From IMG/VR virus record IMGVR_UViG_3300044797_000021, positions 1 through 22,197 of that record: 22,197 nt of DNA. One strand, given 5' to 3'. The position numbers and the translations under genes were made by a program. Source of the stretch: a virus. Below are positions 1 to 7,863 of this stretch, piece after piece (positions within the stretch are counted from its first letter, which is position 1; the number at the start of each line of letters is the position of its first letter). The notes beneath the pieces were generated by a model. The model searched no databases, was not told where the DNA came from, and saw nothing but the letters and a program-made list of their open reading frames with translations.

Positions 1-2
1 AA

Positions 3-293
3 GTCGAAGGCTTGCCCGATGACTACCGCGGTGCCCCGCTAAATCACTCTCTCAACAGTCGCATTGTGATTCCCGATGTTGCAAAAGAACCAAACCGCCT
101 AGCGAAAGTAGTTGCCATCGGAAACGGTCGGATGCATGATGGCACGCAGTATGAGTTCTCGGTAAAGGTAGGCGACATCGTTTTGTGCACCCGTTACCCC
201 AAAACTGGCGCTGGCGTGAAGTGGCAGGGCAAAGAATTGTTTTTTATGAGCGAGAGCGAGATTCTCGCATTGGTGGAATTGAAGAATTCATAG
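3..293 (+). CDS. groES: GroES-like co-chaperonin (5' end outside window)
   Basis: This is probably a phage-encoded Cpn10/GroES, the cap that works with host GroEL to fold proteins, classically the major capsid protein. Visible family features are the segment RIVIPDVAKE, corresponding to the end of the mobile loop and its hydrophobic tripeptide (IVI), then KVVAIGNGR, VKVGDIVL and the C-terminal FMSESEILALVE, which is nearly the E. coli GroES C-terminal strand. The frame is open to the window edge, and the N-terminal strand of the family is missing, so the true start lies upstream; the TTG at 12 is only an internal candidate. The stretch before the tripeptide (EGLPDDYRGAPLNHSLNS) looks longer than the E. 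coli mobile loop, as in T4 gp31-type proteins. The location a few genes upstream of portal and coat fits a capsid-folding role. Family assignment is fairly firm; the role is inferred. Confidence 0.8.
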   Translation, partial: VEGLPDDYRGAPLNHSLNSRIVIPDVAKEPNRLAKVVAIGNGRMHDGTQYEFSVKVGDIVLCTRYPKTGAGVKWQGKELFFMSESEILALVELKNS

Positions 294-322
294 TTATCGC
301 ACGATGCATCGGGGGGATTATT

Positions 323-607
323 ATGGCTAAGACTGCTGATGTTGGCGCTTCTACACACCGGGAACGCAAGCCGAAGAAAGCCATCTCGCACATCCGCGTC
401 GAAGAGGGCGAGAACGGTGGCCACATACTGACGCATGAGCATACCCATTTCGAGCATCCGCCCGAGGTTCACGTCTTCGGTAAAGGGCAGTCGATGGAAG
501 CGCACAAACACCTGGCAGATCATCTGTCGATGCCGATGACCAATGTGGGCGCGGGCGAAGGATCAGAAGAAGCGGCACTCGAATCGAAGGAATCTGCGGA
601 AACTTAG
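323..607 (+). CDS. Small histidine-rich protein of unknown function
   Basis: A 94-residue protein with no family I recognise. The ATG at 323 is preceded by a G-rich ribosome site (GGGGGA, 311-316); the frame is open further upstream but that part overlaps the GroES-like gene and has no good ribosome site. The N-terminal third is basic (RERKPKK). The middle holds eleven histidines in about 60 residues, including HILTHEHTHFEH and EAHKHLADH, and the C-terminus is acidic and Ala/Glu-rich. Clustered His and Glu could bind a metal ion, but no known metal-site signature is evident. It is followed after 8 bases by another His-containing small gene, so the two probably form a pair in the same transcript. 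Confidence 0.7.
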   Translation: MAKTADVGASTHRERKPKKAISHIRVEEGENGGHILTHEHTHFEHPPEVHVFGKGQSMEAHKHLADHLSMPMTNVGAGEGSEEAALESKESAET

Positions 608-615
608 GAGGCAGC

Positions 616-945
616 ATGGAGCGCAAGGAAATAGCCAAGGTTGAGCCTCGTTGGAATGACCATGTGCTTTTAATTTTCACCGACAATACGCAGCAGATGA
701 TTCAGAGGCAGGAGCACCAAGGCATCCACTCGCATCAGGAGGCCAATGCGAATACTCCCAAGACGCTGACAACGGTGCATCACCTGAAGCCTGGCGATAT
801 GTGGCCTCCGTTGCCTGAAGTTCACAGCGAAAGTTATGGGGAAATGCAGGCACGAGTTGAGCGTGGGCGTTTAATGCGGCCATCCGCTGACGATCTGGAC
901 AAAGTTGCCGAAGAGTCGAATATTGCCGATGAGACAAATGCGTAA
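616..945 (+). CDS. Small protein of unknown function, histidine-containing
   Basis: A 109-residue protein with a strong ribosome site (AGGAGG, 607-612, overlapping the previous stop region) in front of the ATG at 616. The N-terminal half reads like a short beta-hairpin domain (RWNDHVLLIFTDNTQQMI) followed by a His/Gln-rich stretch (QRQEHQGIHSHQEAN). The C-terminal half is charged and probably helical. No family is recognised. It follows another His-rich gene by 8 bases and the pair lies between the GroES-like gene and the portal, where podoviruses often carry short accessory genes. Confidence 0.75.
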   Translation: MERKEIAKVEPRWNDHVLLIFTDNTQQMIQRQEHQGIHSHQEANANTPKTLTTVHHLKPGDMWPPLPEVHSESYGEMQARVERGRLMRPSADDLDKVAEESNIADETNA

Positions 946-1066
946 TATTGTAAGTAAACTGTGGGTCAGGATGGGATGGCTATACATGCCTAAGTGGTTG
1001 TTTGTGTGGATGTATATAAAACCAGCCTTGGAATACCATTTCAAAGATGCCCGTAGAACGCTTTAA
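938..1066 (+). CDS. Possible 42-residue protein with aromatic/hydrophobic segment
   Basis: A short frame beginning ATG CGT AAT overlaps the end of the preceding gene by 8 bases and the start of the next by 20 bases, and fills what would otherwise be a 100-base gap. The product is small and basic with a Trp/Met/Tyr-rich stretch (LYMPKWLFVWMYIKPALEY) that could lie in or on a membrane. There is no strong ribosome site, so translation would depend on coupling to the upstream stop. No family is recognised. The overlap pattern resembles that of other genes here, but length alone cannot prove it is coding. Confidence 0.4.
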   Translation: MRNIVSKLWVRMGWLYMPKWLFVWMYIKPALEYHFKDARRTL

Positions 1067-1271
1067 GAACAAAGAAGCATATCGACGTAATATGGCCTAT
1101 CGCCATATTCACGGTATCCCTTTCACTGCCTCGAAGGTTGTTGTAGGCGGTAAGGCACACGAAGTAAAGCATTCTACGAGCCCATCGCGTAAGAAGATCG
1201 ACGCCAGGCAGCGAAAGAAAGTAGCCAAGCGCAAGGATACCAGCGCATCAGTAGCCGGGAGATCGGTTTGA
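1047..1271 (+). CDS. Small basic protein of unknown function
   Basis: A 74-residue, strongly basic protein. The ATG at 1047 has no obvious ribosome site, but the gene may be coupled to the short frame that overlaps it. The C-terminal half is Lys/Arg/Ser-rich (SPSRKKIDARQRKKVAKRK), so binding to nucleic acid or an acidic partner is conceivable; no domain is recognised. Its stop overlaps the start of the next gene by four bases (TTGA). It is one of two small coupled genes leading into the portal. Confidence 0.65.
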   Translation: MPVERFKNKEAYRRNMAYRHIHGIPFTASKVVVGGKAHEVKHSTSPSRKKIDARQRKKVAKRKDTSASVAGRSV

Positions 1272-1465
1272 ATCCTTATCCAGAGTATAACTGGATTGCC
1301 ACGTCGTTCCCGAAGCCTAGTCGCAGCGAATTGCGATCCTTCGATGAAATAATCTGCAAATTGCTTGCCGCTTCTGTCTCGGTGAGAATCATTAACGCCA
1401 AGCACGGCCCAATTGTCGTGACGTGGCTTGCTTCCAATCCTCCGCAGCCTTTCCTGCCCGCATGA
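1268..1465 (+). CDS. Small protein of unknown function upstream of portal
   Basis: A 65-residue product starting at TTG (1268), with a GGGAG ribosome site about 8 bases upstream and a four-base TTGA overlap with the preceding stop. The stop TGA overlaps the portal ATG (ATGA, 1462-1465). These overlaps at both ends make it likely that the frame is translated and that it couples portal translation to the upstream genes. The protein looks like a small alpha/beta fold (FDEIICKLLAASVSVRIINA, then GPIVVTWL). No family is recognised. Confidence 0.6.
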   Translation: MNPYPEYNWIATSFPKPSRSELRSFDEIICKLLAASVSVRIINAKHGPIVVTWLASNPPQPFLPA

Positions 1466-3561
1466 TTTCTCAGGAAGACAAAGAGTTCCTCCAAAAAGCA
1501 AGAGAGAGATTTGCCTACTGCCATGAGCAATGGCGAGACATTCGAGAGCAAGCCGACCTGGACGCCCGATTCCTAGCAGGCGACTCGTGGGATGAACGCG
1601 AGAAGCAGAAACGTAAAGACCGGAACATCCCCGCAATCCACCTCGATGAAATAACCCAGTTTATCAATCAGTTGGTCAACGATGTGCGCCAGAACAAGCG
1701 TGCGGTGAAGGTAATGCCGAAGGGCGGTGGTGCCACCAACCAAACCGGCAGCCTGCGTGCCGATTGGATTCGCAGTGTGGAGTATGACTCTCAAGGGCAA
1801 TCGGCCTATATCACGGCATTCGAGAGCGCGGCAGGGCGCTCATATGGGTTCTGGAAGCTAGAAACCTACTACGACAATCCGAACAGCTTTGATCTAAGCG
1901 CTCGGATCATGCCGATTGTCAATCCGAACACGATCATCTTCGACCCGGATTGTAAGCAGTACGATTGCTCCGATGCCGAGGACTGTTTCGAGATTGATTT
2001 CATCTCCCACGATGCATTTAAGCGGAAGTATCCCGATGCGGAAATAGCTGAGTTTACCGACGACATCCGCCAGCAAGATTTAGCCTCCGAATGGATCAAA
2101 GACCAGCAGGTACAGATAGCCTCCTGGTGGCGCGTAGTGGTGGACAAGATTCAATTGCACCTCGTGGATGCAGAAGGCTCCAAGCAGCCGGTCGTTATGC
2201 GCTCAACTCAATTGCCAGAGAATTTAGACAGGCAGCGCATCCTGAAATCCAGGGATTACGATGATCGCCGCATCGTGCAATACCTCATCAATGGCGTGGA
2301 AATCCTTCAAACCAACGATCCGCGCAAAGGAAAAGGCTGGCCCGGCAAGTGGATTCCGATAATCCCGGTATGGGGCAAAGAACTCTACATTGACGAAGGC
2401 TCGGGTTCGCGCCGGATGCTGTTCTCGCTGATTCGCATGGCACGCGATCCGCAAAGGTTGCTTGATTACTATGCTTCGCAGGAAATGATTGAAGCGAAGA
2501 TGACGCCGAAGGTGCCCTATGTCGGTCCAAAGGGCATGTTCAGTAACCAGGCCGAACAGTGGGAGAGCTTGAACGAGGAAGGCCGCGCATGGGTTGAATA
2601 TGAAATCCCCGACGGATTCCAGCCCGGAAGCATCAAGCCCGAAAGAGTGCCTTTTGTGCCCAATTTTCAGCAGTATGAGCTTGCCAAGGAAGCGTGTAAG
2701 CGGCACATCATGTCGGCAATGGGTATTGCACCGCTGCCCACGGCGGCACAAAGAAACAATGAGAAGTCCGGGGTTGCGCTTTCGAAGATTCAAGGGGAAC
2801 GCGCCCAAGGCTCATTCCACTTCATAGACAACTACGACCGCTCGCTGGAATATTCCGGCCGGCAGTTGGATGATCTGTTCGACATCATTCACGACATGCC
2901 GCGAGACATCGCTCTTCGTAAAGAAGATGGCACGCACGAAATGGCCCGAGTGAACGATCCGGGGCACAAACTCAACAAAGAGTACAAGGGCGAGCACAGC
3001 GTCACGATTACCACAGGTCCGAGTTATGAAAGCCAGCGCGAAGAGGCCGCCGAGTTTACCGATACGCTTGCAAGCGTGCCCGGCGTGTTCCCGCTCATCG
3101 GCGATTTAATTGTAAGAATGCGAGCGCTTGGGCCTATTGGCGATCAGATAGCGGAACGGCTCACGCCTCCGCAGTTTGCCGACTTGGATGGAACAAATCT
3201 GCCCGATATCGCCAAGAATGCGATTGGACAGGTAAAGCAGCAATTGCAGCAAGCGACTGCGGCTGTAGCCCAGCTCCAGCAGGAAAAGGCCGCAAAGATG
3301 TGGGAGATGGACGGCAAGCTCCAGATCGAGAAAATCCACTCCGACACGCAGAAAGCTGTTGCGGAAATCAACACCAAGGCGCAATTATTGAATGAACGCA
3401 TCAAGGCTTTGGAGGATTTGCAGGCTGACTTTCATCAGATGGCGCATGATACTGCGCTGAGCGCCCAGGAGCACCAGCAGACATTACAGCAAGGCCAGCA
3501 AGCGGCAGCGCTTGCACCTCAGCCAGATTCAAGCAATAATGGCGGCGGTGCAATGCAGTGA
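1462..3561 (+). CDS. Portal protein, P22 gp1-like
   Basis: The portal forms the dodecameric ring at one capsid vertex through which DNA is packaged and ejected, and to which terminase and the gp4-type adaptor dock. The 699-residue length is close to P22 gp1 (725). The N-terminal half is the charged, aromatic-rich portal core (for example DARFLAGDSWDEREKQKRKD near residue 35). The C-terminal hundred or so residues are a Gln/Ala-rich coiled coil (QQLQQATAAVAQLQQEK onward), equivalent in position to the helical barrel of P22-type portals, ending in a flexible Gly/Asn tail. The ATG at 1462 overlaps the previous stop (ATGA); an upstream in-frame TTG at 1423 is less attractive because it overlaps the preceding gene further and lacks a ribosome site. 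Synteny with scaffold, coat, gp4 and gp10 supports the call. Confidence 0.9.
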   Translation: MISQEDKEFLQKARERFAYCHEQWRDIREQADLDARFLAGDSWDEREKQKRKDRNIPAIHLDEITQFINQLVNDVRQNKRAVKVMPKGGGATNQTGSLRADWIRSVEYDSQGQSAYITAFESAAGRSYGFWKLETYYDNPNSFDLSARIMPIVNPNTIIFDPDCKQYDCSDAEDCFEIDFISHDAFKRKYPDAEIAEFTDDIRQQDLASEWIKDQQVQIASWWRVVVDKIQLHLVDAEGSKQPVVMRSTQLPENLDRQRILKSRDYDDRRIVQYLINGVEILQTNDPRKGKGWPGKWIPIIPVWGKELYIDEGSGSRRMLFSLIRMARDPQRLLDYYASQEMIEAKMTPKVPYVGPKGMFSNQAEQWESLNEEGRAWVEYEIPDGFQPGSIKPERVPFVPNFQQYELAKEACKRHIMSAMGIAPLPTAAQRNNEKSGVALSKIQGERAQGSFHFIDNYDRSLEYSGRQLDDLFDIIHDMPRDIALRKEDGTHEMARVNDPGHKLNKEYKGEHSVTITTGPSYESQREEAAEFTDTLASVPGVFPLIGDLIVRMRALGPIGDQIAERLTPPQFADLDGTNLPDIAKNAIGQVKQQLQQATAAVAQLQQEKAAKMWEMDGKLQIEKIHSDTQKAVAEINTKAQLLNERIKALEDLQADFHQMAHDTALSAQEHQQTLQQGQQAAALAPQPDSSNNGGGAMQ

Positions 3562-3590
3562 ATCCAGCGATGTTTTTGGGAGCGATAGTG

Positions 3591-3761
3591 ATGAACAAAA
3601 TGAAGATGGAAAAGAAGCCCATGTCACGCGGCGCGTCGAAGGTTAACGTGAGCGGGATGAATGAGGAATCGACCGGGACCCAGATGCACAAGGATTTCGG
3701 ACACGTGAAGAAGGTCGCTTCGGCCCTTCATGGTTCCGATCCGTTCAAGCACGTCAAGTAA
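3591..3761 (+). CDS. Small basic protein of unknown function between portal and scaffold
   Basis: A 56-residue basic protein rich in Lys and Met (MNKMKMEKKPMSRGASK at the N-terminus, then MHKDFGHVKKVASAL). The start at 3591 was chosen because GGGAG (3578-3582) lies 8 bases upstream. An in-frame GTG at 3558 that overlaps the portal stop is an alternative and would add 11 hydrophobic residues. No family is recognised. Small basic proteins at this position are common in podoviruses, but their role is not known to me. Confidence 0.6.
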   Translation: MNKMKMEKKPMSRGASKVNVSGMNEESTGTQMHKDFGHVKKVASALHGSDPFKHVK

Positions 3762-3764
3762 TTG

Positions 3765-3794
3765 TTGACAATCGGGTAATTGCGGTAGCATTAT
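3765..3794 (+). promoter_or_regulatory. Candidate sigma70-type promoter upstream of scaffold and coat
   Basis: A perfect -35 hexamer TTGACA (3765-3770) is followed after 18 bases by CATTAT (3789-3794), 4 of 6 matches to TATAAT. It sits in the only gap over 100 bases in the first 7 kb (3762-3896), just before the scaffold and coat genes, which need high expression. The leader downstream could fold a small imperfect hairpin (3808-3815 with 3828-3834). I see no gene in the gap. The weak -10 makes this a candidate only. Confidence 0.4.
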
Positions 3795-3896
3795 TGCGCG
3801 AAGCTGGTCCCTCAGCGGTTGGAACATCTGGGGAGTAACACGACGGATGGAGGGGTCGTCTCCCGATGAAGGCGTAAAACTTCGTCGGAGTGATGA

Positions 3897-4925
3897 ATGG
3901 CATCTGAAGCTGTAACGATTGAATCACCCACAAAGATTCTCGCCTCGCTGACCCCAAAGCAGAAAGCAGAATGGCGTCAGACAGGCGCACTCCCCGAAGC
4001 ACCGAAAGAAACTCCCCCAAAAGAAGCGACGGAAGCGGCATCGTCACCCGCTGCGAAGGAATCACCCGAGCCTGTCAAGGCTGAAGCGTCTGCTGCATCG
4101 GCACCAGCAGTCAAAGAAGAGCCCAAACCCAAGGGTGCGGAAGCGCGCATTAAGGAATTGCTCGCGGACAACAAAAGGCTTGAATCCGAGCTCGATGAAC
4201 TCCGCAAGCGTCCGATTGCAGCGCCAGCGAAAATCGAGGAAGTCGCGAAACCTCGCCGCGGTGAAGTGGACCCCAAGACGGGACAGGCACTGTATGCGAC
4301 CGATGAGGCCTTCGAGGAAGCGCTTGATAAGTACCTTTCGACCAAAATCAAGGCCGAGAGCAGGCGCGAATTTGAAGAGTCTCAGCGGCAGGCGCGCATA
4401 GCCGAGCAGAACCGGATTACCGAAAAGCGTTGGCAGAACTCGCTCAAGATTGCCACGGAACAGCATCCAGACTTTGCCCAGGTGCTTGATATCGGGGATG
4501 AGGGAGATAGGAAAGGCGTCTTCCGCAATAAAGACCTGAAAACCATCAAGACCAACGGCGTGTTGGATGCATGGATACTCGATTCCGAATATGGCGCGGT
4601 GATGCTCTATCACCTGGCCAAGAATCCTTCGGAAATCGAGCGCATCCAGTCTCTTGCTCCATTCCATGCTGCGCGAGAACTCACCAAGCTTGAGGATAAG
4701 CTGGCTTCTGGTTCCGTAACCACTCCCAAGGAAAGCCCCAAAGAAAGCTCTTCTTCCCCCACTGAGACGCGAAGGGTATCGAGCGCACCTGCGCCGGCCG
4801 CTTCGGTCAGTGGCCGAGCCACCGCCCCGGTTGACGAGGTTGAAGCCGCCGTCAAGTCCGAGGATTTCGGGCGCTATGCCAGAGCCGCTAATGCGGAAGA
4901 GGCAGCGCGAAGGAAAAAGAGCTGA
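3897..4925 (+). CDS. Scaffolding protein
   Basis: This is the probable internal scaffold for procapsid assembly, between portal and coat as in P22 (gp8, 303 residues; here 342). The N-terminus has a short helix (LTPKQKAEWRQTG, residues 18-30), then a low-complexity Ala/Glu/Pro/Lys linker (about 33-80), a coiled coil (AEARIKELLADNKRLESELD, about 81-100), a long charged helical middle, another Ser/Thr/Pro-rich linker, and a basic C-terminal tail (YARAANAEEAARRKKS) of the kind that binds coat in P22. The ATG at 3897 follows GGAG at 3887-3890. The gene ends three bases before coat, so the two are likely translated together. The assignment rests on composition, coiled coil and position. Confidence 0.8.
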   Translation: MASEAVTIESPTKILASLTPKQKAEWRQTGALPEAPKETPPKEATEAASSPAAKESPEPVKAEASAASAPAVKEEPKPKGAEARIKELLADNKRLESELDELRKRPIAAPAKIEEVAKPRRGEVDPKTGQALYATDEAFEEALDKYLSTKIKAESRREFEESQRQARIAEQNRITEKRWQNSLKIATEQHPDFAQVLDIGDEGDRKGVFRNKDLKTIKTNGVLDAWILDSEYGAVMLYHLAKNPSEIERIQSLAPFHAARELTKLEDKLASGSVTTPKESPKESSSSPTETRRVSSAPAPAASVSGRATAPVDEVEAAVKSEDFGRYARAANAEEAARRKKS

Positions 4926-4928
4926 CCA

Positions 4929-6176
4929 ATGCCAAACGTATTTGCGTTCCCGCAGTGGGTTTCAATGGAAGCCCTGCGGCTTCTGCTCAACAAGCTGGAA
5001 GTGTGCAGTTGCTTTAACACGAACTGGCAAAAGGAGTTTGAGCAGGAGTTTCCCATTGGTTCCACGTCGCAGGTGAAAATCCCGCAACGGTTCACGATCC
5101 GCGACGGCCTTGGGTACAATCCGCAGGCAATCAATCGGTTGACCACTACGGTCAACTGCAATCAGATCATGGGCGTTGACTTCGAGTGGGATGACTTCGA
5201 GCAGGCTTTGAATATGGAACGCTCGAAGGAAGAGATTCGGCGTCAGTATCTTGAGCCTGCCGTCGCTCAGTTGGCGCAAGAAACCGACTCCAGGGCGGCT
5301 CAGTTCGCCTATCAGAACGCCAACAATATCGTGGGTGTTTTGGGCGTCGATCCCACGTCCGTAACAACATTCGCGCAAGCTCGGCAGCGCCTCTTTGAAC
5401 TTGCCTGCCCTCCGGGAGGAGAGAAAGCCCTCTGCATTCCGCCGCAATTCTCAACCTCGATGGTCCCCGCACTGCAAACGCTGCTGAATCCGCAGGACGA
5501 TATCAGCAAGCAGTTCAAGGAAGGATCGCTCGGCAAGCTCCACGGCTTTGACGTTTACGAGTGCATGTCGCTCTGGCGTCACACCGCTGGAACGATTGCC
5601 GGGGCTTTCACGGTCAATACCGGAAACGCGAACAATGGCGGGAACCAGATCGGCGTAAACCTCACGGCGGGCGACACGGTAAACGCTGGCGATGTGATCT
5701 CGATTGCCAATGTGAACCAGGTCAACCCGATGACACGGCGAACGCTTTCTACCACGCTCAAGCAGTTTGTGGTTTTGCAGCCACTGACTGCGGCGGGCGG
5801 CGGTGCGGCAGGGGATTATTTGATTGTTTCCCCGGCACTGTTCGGACCGGGCTCGCAGTATCAGAACGTGGATGCGCTGCCGGTCAACGCGGCAACCGTC
5901 ACATTCTGGCCTGGAACCCCTGCGCCGAATGCGAAGTCTGGTGCCCAGGGCTTGGTGATTCACGGCGATGCCTTTGCTTTCGTCGGAGTCAAACTGGAAG
6001 AGCCTAAGGCCACGGAAATGACGACCCAGACCCGCGACCCGGAAACACGAGCTGCGGTGAGGTTCGTCAGGATGTGGGACCCGGTTCAAGCCAAGATGAT
6101 TAACCGCTGGGACTCGGTATTCGGGTTCGGCCAATTGTACGCGGATAGCTGCTCGGTTCGCATGGTGGGGGCATAA
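4929..6176 (+). CDS. Major capsid (coat) protein, P22 gp5-like
   Basis: The HK97-fold coat protein that builds the icosahedral head. Its 415 residues compare with 430 in P22 gp5. Features in keeping with the P22 coat family are the N-terminal helix followed by a segment ending VKIPQRFTIRDGL, the basic/acidic helical spine (EEIRRQYLEPAVAQLAQETD), and a beta-rich insertion around residues 220-305 (GVNLTAGDTVNAGDVISIAN) at the place of the P22 I-domain. The C-terminal segment includes RFVRMWDPVQAKMINRWDSV, typical of the family end. It follows the scaffold by three bases. A phage GroES-like protein is encoded 5 kb upstream and could serve its folding. Confidence 0.9.
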   Translation: MPNVFAFPQWVSMEALRLLLNKLEVCSCFNTNWQKEFEQEFPIGSTSQVKIPQRFTIRDGLGYNPQAINRLTTTVNCNQIMGVDFEWDDFEQALNMERSKEEIRRQYLEPAVAQLAQETDSRAAQFAYQNANNIVGVLGVDPTSVTTFAQARQRLFELACPPGGEKALCIPPQFSTSMVPALQTLLNPQDDISKQFKEGSLGKLHGFDVYECMSLWRHTAGTIAGAFTVNTGNANNGGNQIGVNLTAGDTVNAGDVISIANVNQVNPMTRRTLSTTLKQFVVLQPLTAAGGGAAGDYLIVSPALFGPGSQYQNVDALPVNAATVTFWPGTPAPNAKSGAQGLVIHGDAFAFVGVKLEEPKATEMTTQTRDPETRAAVRFVRMWDPVQAKMINRWDSVFGFGQLYADSCSVRMVGA

Positions 6177-6177
6177 C

Positions 6178-7035
6178 GTGAACACACTGAAGAAACTCGC
6201 TCTTGGACTCCTCGCTTCTCTGGTGGTTCTGCTTTGCCCGACATTTGCTCAGCAGAACTATCTCACCCAAACCTATCTGTCCGCGGCATTGGCAGAGCCT
6301 GCGAGTCCGGGTACGCCTCCGGTTCCGCAAAGCAATGTGCAGGTCAATTCGGCCACTGGCATTACGGCACCGTCATTTAACAGCACTGGCACCATCAATA
6401 CCCAAACTCAATGGCAAATCTACGTTGACCGGGAATTGATGACGGTTGTTGGCGTCAACGGTTCCAACCTCACGGTTCTGCGAGGCCAGGGTGGAACTCG
6501 GGCGACAGGACATGCTTCAGGCGCAATGGTTCTGGCCGGCCATCCGAATTGGTTCTATGTTGCCGATCCTGGTGGAATCAGCGTTCAGGGAATCACGGCA
6601 CCAAGCAGCGCTCCGTGCGTCCTTAGCAATGTCGTTGTTTCTCCCTGGGTCAACATCAGAACCGGCTTGCAATGGGTTTGCAACCCGACTTCGGGCGTGC
6701 TGACTTGGCAGGCTGGCTTCGGGAATCCATACAACCTCTACGACGACAGCATGGCGACGGTGTCATCTGTCGCTGGGGCTACGAACATTTCGTTTCCGAT
6801 GATAACCATATCGGGGACGAATGCGATCACCTCATTCACATTCACGGGTAACGGGGCCATCGGCGTGGCCGGGGCCGCAACAGCAAACCAGGCAATTTCC
6901 AACTTCTGTGTCATTCCAACTGGAGCTTTCACGACCGTTGTGGGAAACAACATCGGATCAGCCCAAACTGCCGTAGTTGGACAGATCATGTGTTGGTATT
7001 GGAACGGGAAGAATGGCACTTGGTTGACCCACTAA
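6178..7035 (+). CDS. Virion-type protein with Sec signal peptide
   Basis: A 285-residue protein that starts at GTG (6178), one base after the coat stop, with a GGGGG run (6168-6172) as ribosome site. The N-terminus is a textbook Sec signal: positive MNTLKK, a hydrophobic core LALGLLASLVVLLC, and a probable cleavage TFA|QQ after residue 24. The following region contains IYVDRELMTVVGV and LTVLRGQGGTRATGHASGA, a motif type I associate with phage structural proteins next to coat genes. The rest is beta-rich, Gly/Ser/Thr-rich and has four cysteines, an even number that would suit disulfides in the periplasm. It is probably a capsid-associated protein, but export is hard to reconcile with cytoplasmic head assembly. 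Function is unknown. Confidence 0.7.
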   Translation: MNTLKKLALGLLASLVVLLCPTFAQQNYLTQTYLSAALAEPASPGTPPVPQSNVQVNSATGITAPSFNSTGTINTQTQWQIYVDRELMTVVGVNGSNLTVLRGQGGTRATGHASGAMVLAGHPNWFYVADPGGISVQGITAPSSAPCVLSNVVVSPWVNIRTGLQWVCNPTSGVLTWQAGFGNPYNLYDDSMATVSSVAGATNISFPMITISGTNAITSFTFTGNGAIGVAGAATANQAISNFCVIPTGAFTTVVGNNIGSAQTAVVGQIMCWYWNGKNGTWLTH

Positions 7036-7044
7036 GGGGAATCC

Positions 7045-7497
7045 ATGACGACAATCCTAACGCCTGAAGTAGCCAACATCATCCAAGGCCCGCGTGGAAT
7101 CGGAGCGCGGGCCGCTGGCGGGGCCTACACCCAGGACTGCCAGCAGGATCTGATCGACACGGACTCCCTGCACGTCGCTCCTACCGTACTGACGGGAACA
7201 AGCGACGCCATCAACCCACATGTCTCCGGGAATTACATTATCGCCACGGGCTCAGCCGATGCCATTACCTTGGGCGTACCGACTGCGGGGGCGGACGATA
7301 ATCTCACGATCAACTTCTGGTCCGACACGCTTTATGCTCACACGATCACCTGTCCCAGCGCCGTGATTGCCGGAGGCGATCAAGTCGTTAAGGCTGCAAT
7401 CACCCTCAAAGCGTTTCGTGGCGCCGGCGTATGCCTGCGAGCATGGAATGGCACGTGGCAGGTAATTTGGAGAAGCGGTATCACATCGATCGCTTAG
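7045..7497 (+). CDS. Probable capsid-adjacent beta-rich virion protein
   Basis: A 150-residue protein with AGGGGA in front of the ATG at 7045. It has no signal peptide. The middle is a run of beta strands of the type ADAITLGVPTAGADDNLTIN, ending with LRAWNGTWQVIWRSGITSIA. This arrangement (alternating strands and a terminal WNGTW-type strand) is frequent in small phage decoration or head-associated proteins encoded just after the coat. No enzymatic motif is seen. It lies in the short coat-proximal block that ends at the terminator at 7884-7930. Confidence 0.65.
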   Translation: MTTILTPEVANIIQGPRGIGARAAGGAYTQDCQQDLIDTDSLHVAPTVLTGTSDAINPHVSGNYIIATGSADAITLGVPTAGADDNLTINFWSDTLYAHTITCPSAVIAGGDQVVKAAITLKAFRGAGVCLRAWNGTWQVIWRSGITSIA

Positions 7498-7506
7498 GAG
7501 TGACAG

Positions 7507-7863
7507 ATGCAGACTGACGTGGAAATACTGGAAGCGGCACGGCGGATAGTCGCTGCAGCCACTCTCACGGAGAAGCCGAAGGGCTTGCCTCCGGACTATC
7601 ATGGGCCAATCGACTTGAATTATGTGCGTCCCAAGCCGGTTGAGTTTCCCAAGATGGTCTACAGGGCGAGCGCGAAGGCGCCTGAGGGGTACATCACCAG
7701 AATCGTCAAAACCAAGGAAGAACAGGATGCCCTTCCGAAGGGCTGGCTCACGACCCATGCCGAGATTCATGGTCTTCTGACTCCGTTCGTCCAGGCAAAG
7801 AATGCACCACCGGACGCGGAGGCTGAAGAGCAGGAGGCGGAGAAGGTCAAAAAAGCTAAGTAG
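7507..7863 (+). CDS. Small phage protein of unknown function, charged C-terminus
   Basis: A 118-residue protein with TAGGAG (7496-7501) in front of the ATG at 7507. The centre (EFPKMVYRASAKAPEGYITR followed by IVKTKEEQDALPKGW) resembles a short module I associate with phage head-region proteins: a 'P-KM-Y' strand followed by a 'V-EEQ-LP-GW' helix-turn. The C-terminus is a highly charged helix (DAEAEEQEAEKVKKAK). It is the last gene before a strong terminator, so it closes the capsid transcription block. The exact function is unknown; a role in head completion or assembly would fit its place. Confidence 0.65.
   Translation: MQTDVEILEAARRIVAAATLTEKPKGLPPDYHGPIDLNYVRPKPVEFPKMVYRASAKAPEGYITRIVKTKEEQDALPKGWLTTHAEIHGLLTPFVQAKNAPPDAEAEEQEAEKVKKAK

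Noticed and set aside
185-322. Upstream extension of the His-rich protein gene to a start at 185.
   Set aside because: The extension overlaps the GroES-like coding region in another frame and lacks a ribosome site; ATG 323 has one.
1008-1022. TATATAAAA as a promoter -10 element.
   Set aside because: No -35 at a suitable distance, and it lies within a possible coding frame.
3808-3834. Hairpin (TCCCTCAG with CTGGGGA) upstream of the scaffold gene.
   Set aside because: Seven pairs with a bulge and a 12-base loop, no T-tract; too weak to call a terminator or riboswitch.
3847-3915. A 22-codon frame in the portal-scaffold gap.
   Set aside because: No ribosome site and it overlaps the scaffold start; too short to support.
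5451-6185. Long minus-strand frames opposite the coat gene, and similar ones at 4062-4667 and 8114-8797.
   Set aside because: They lie opposite well-supported genes, their products are Arg/His-rich antisense-type sequences, and no minus-strand promoter or ribosome site was seen.
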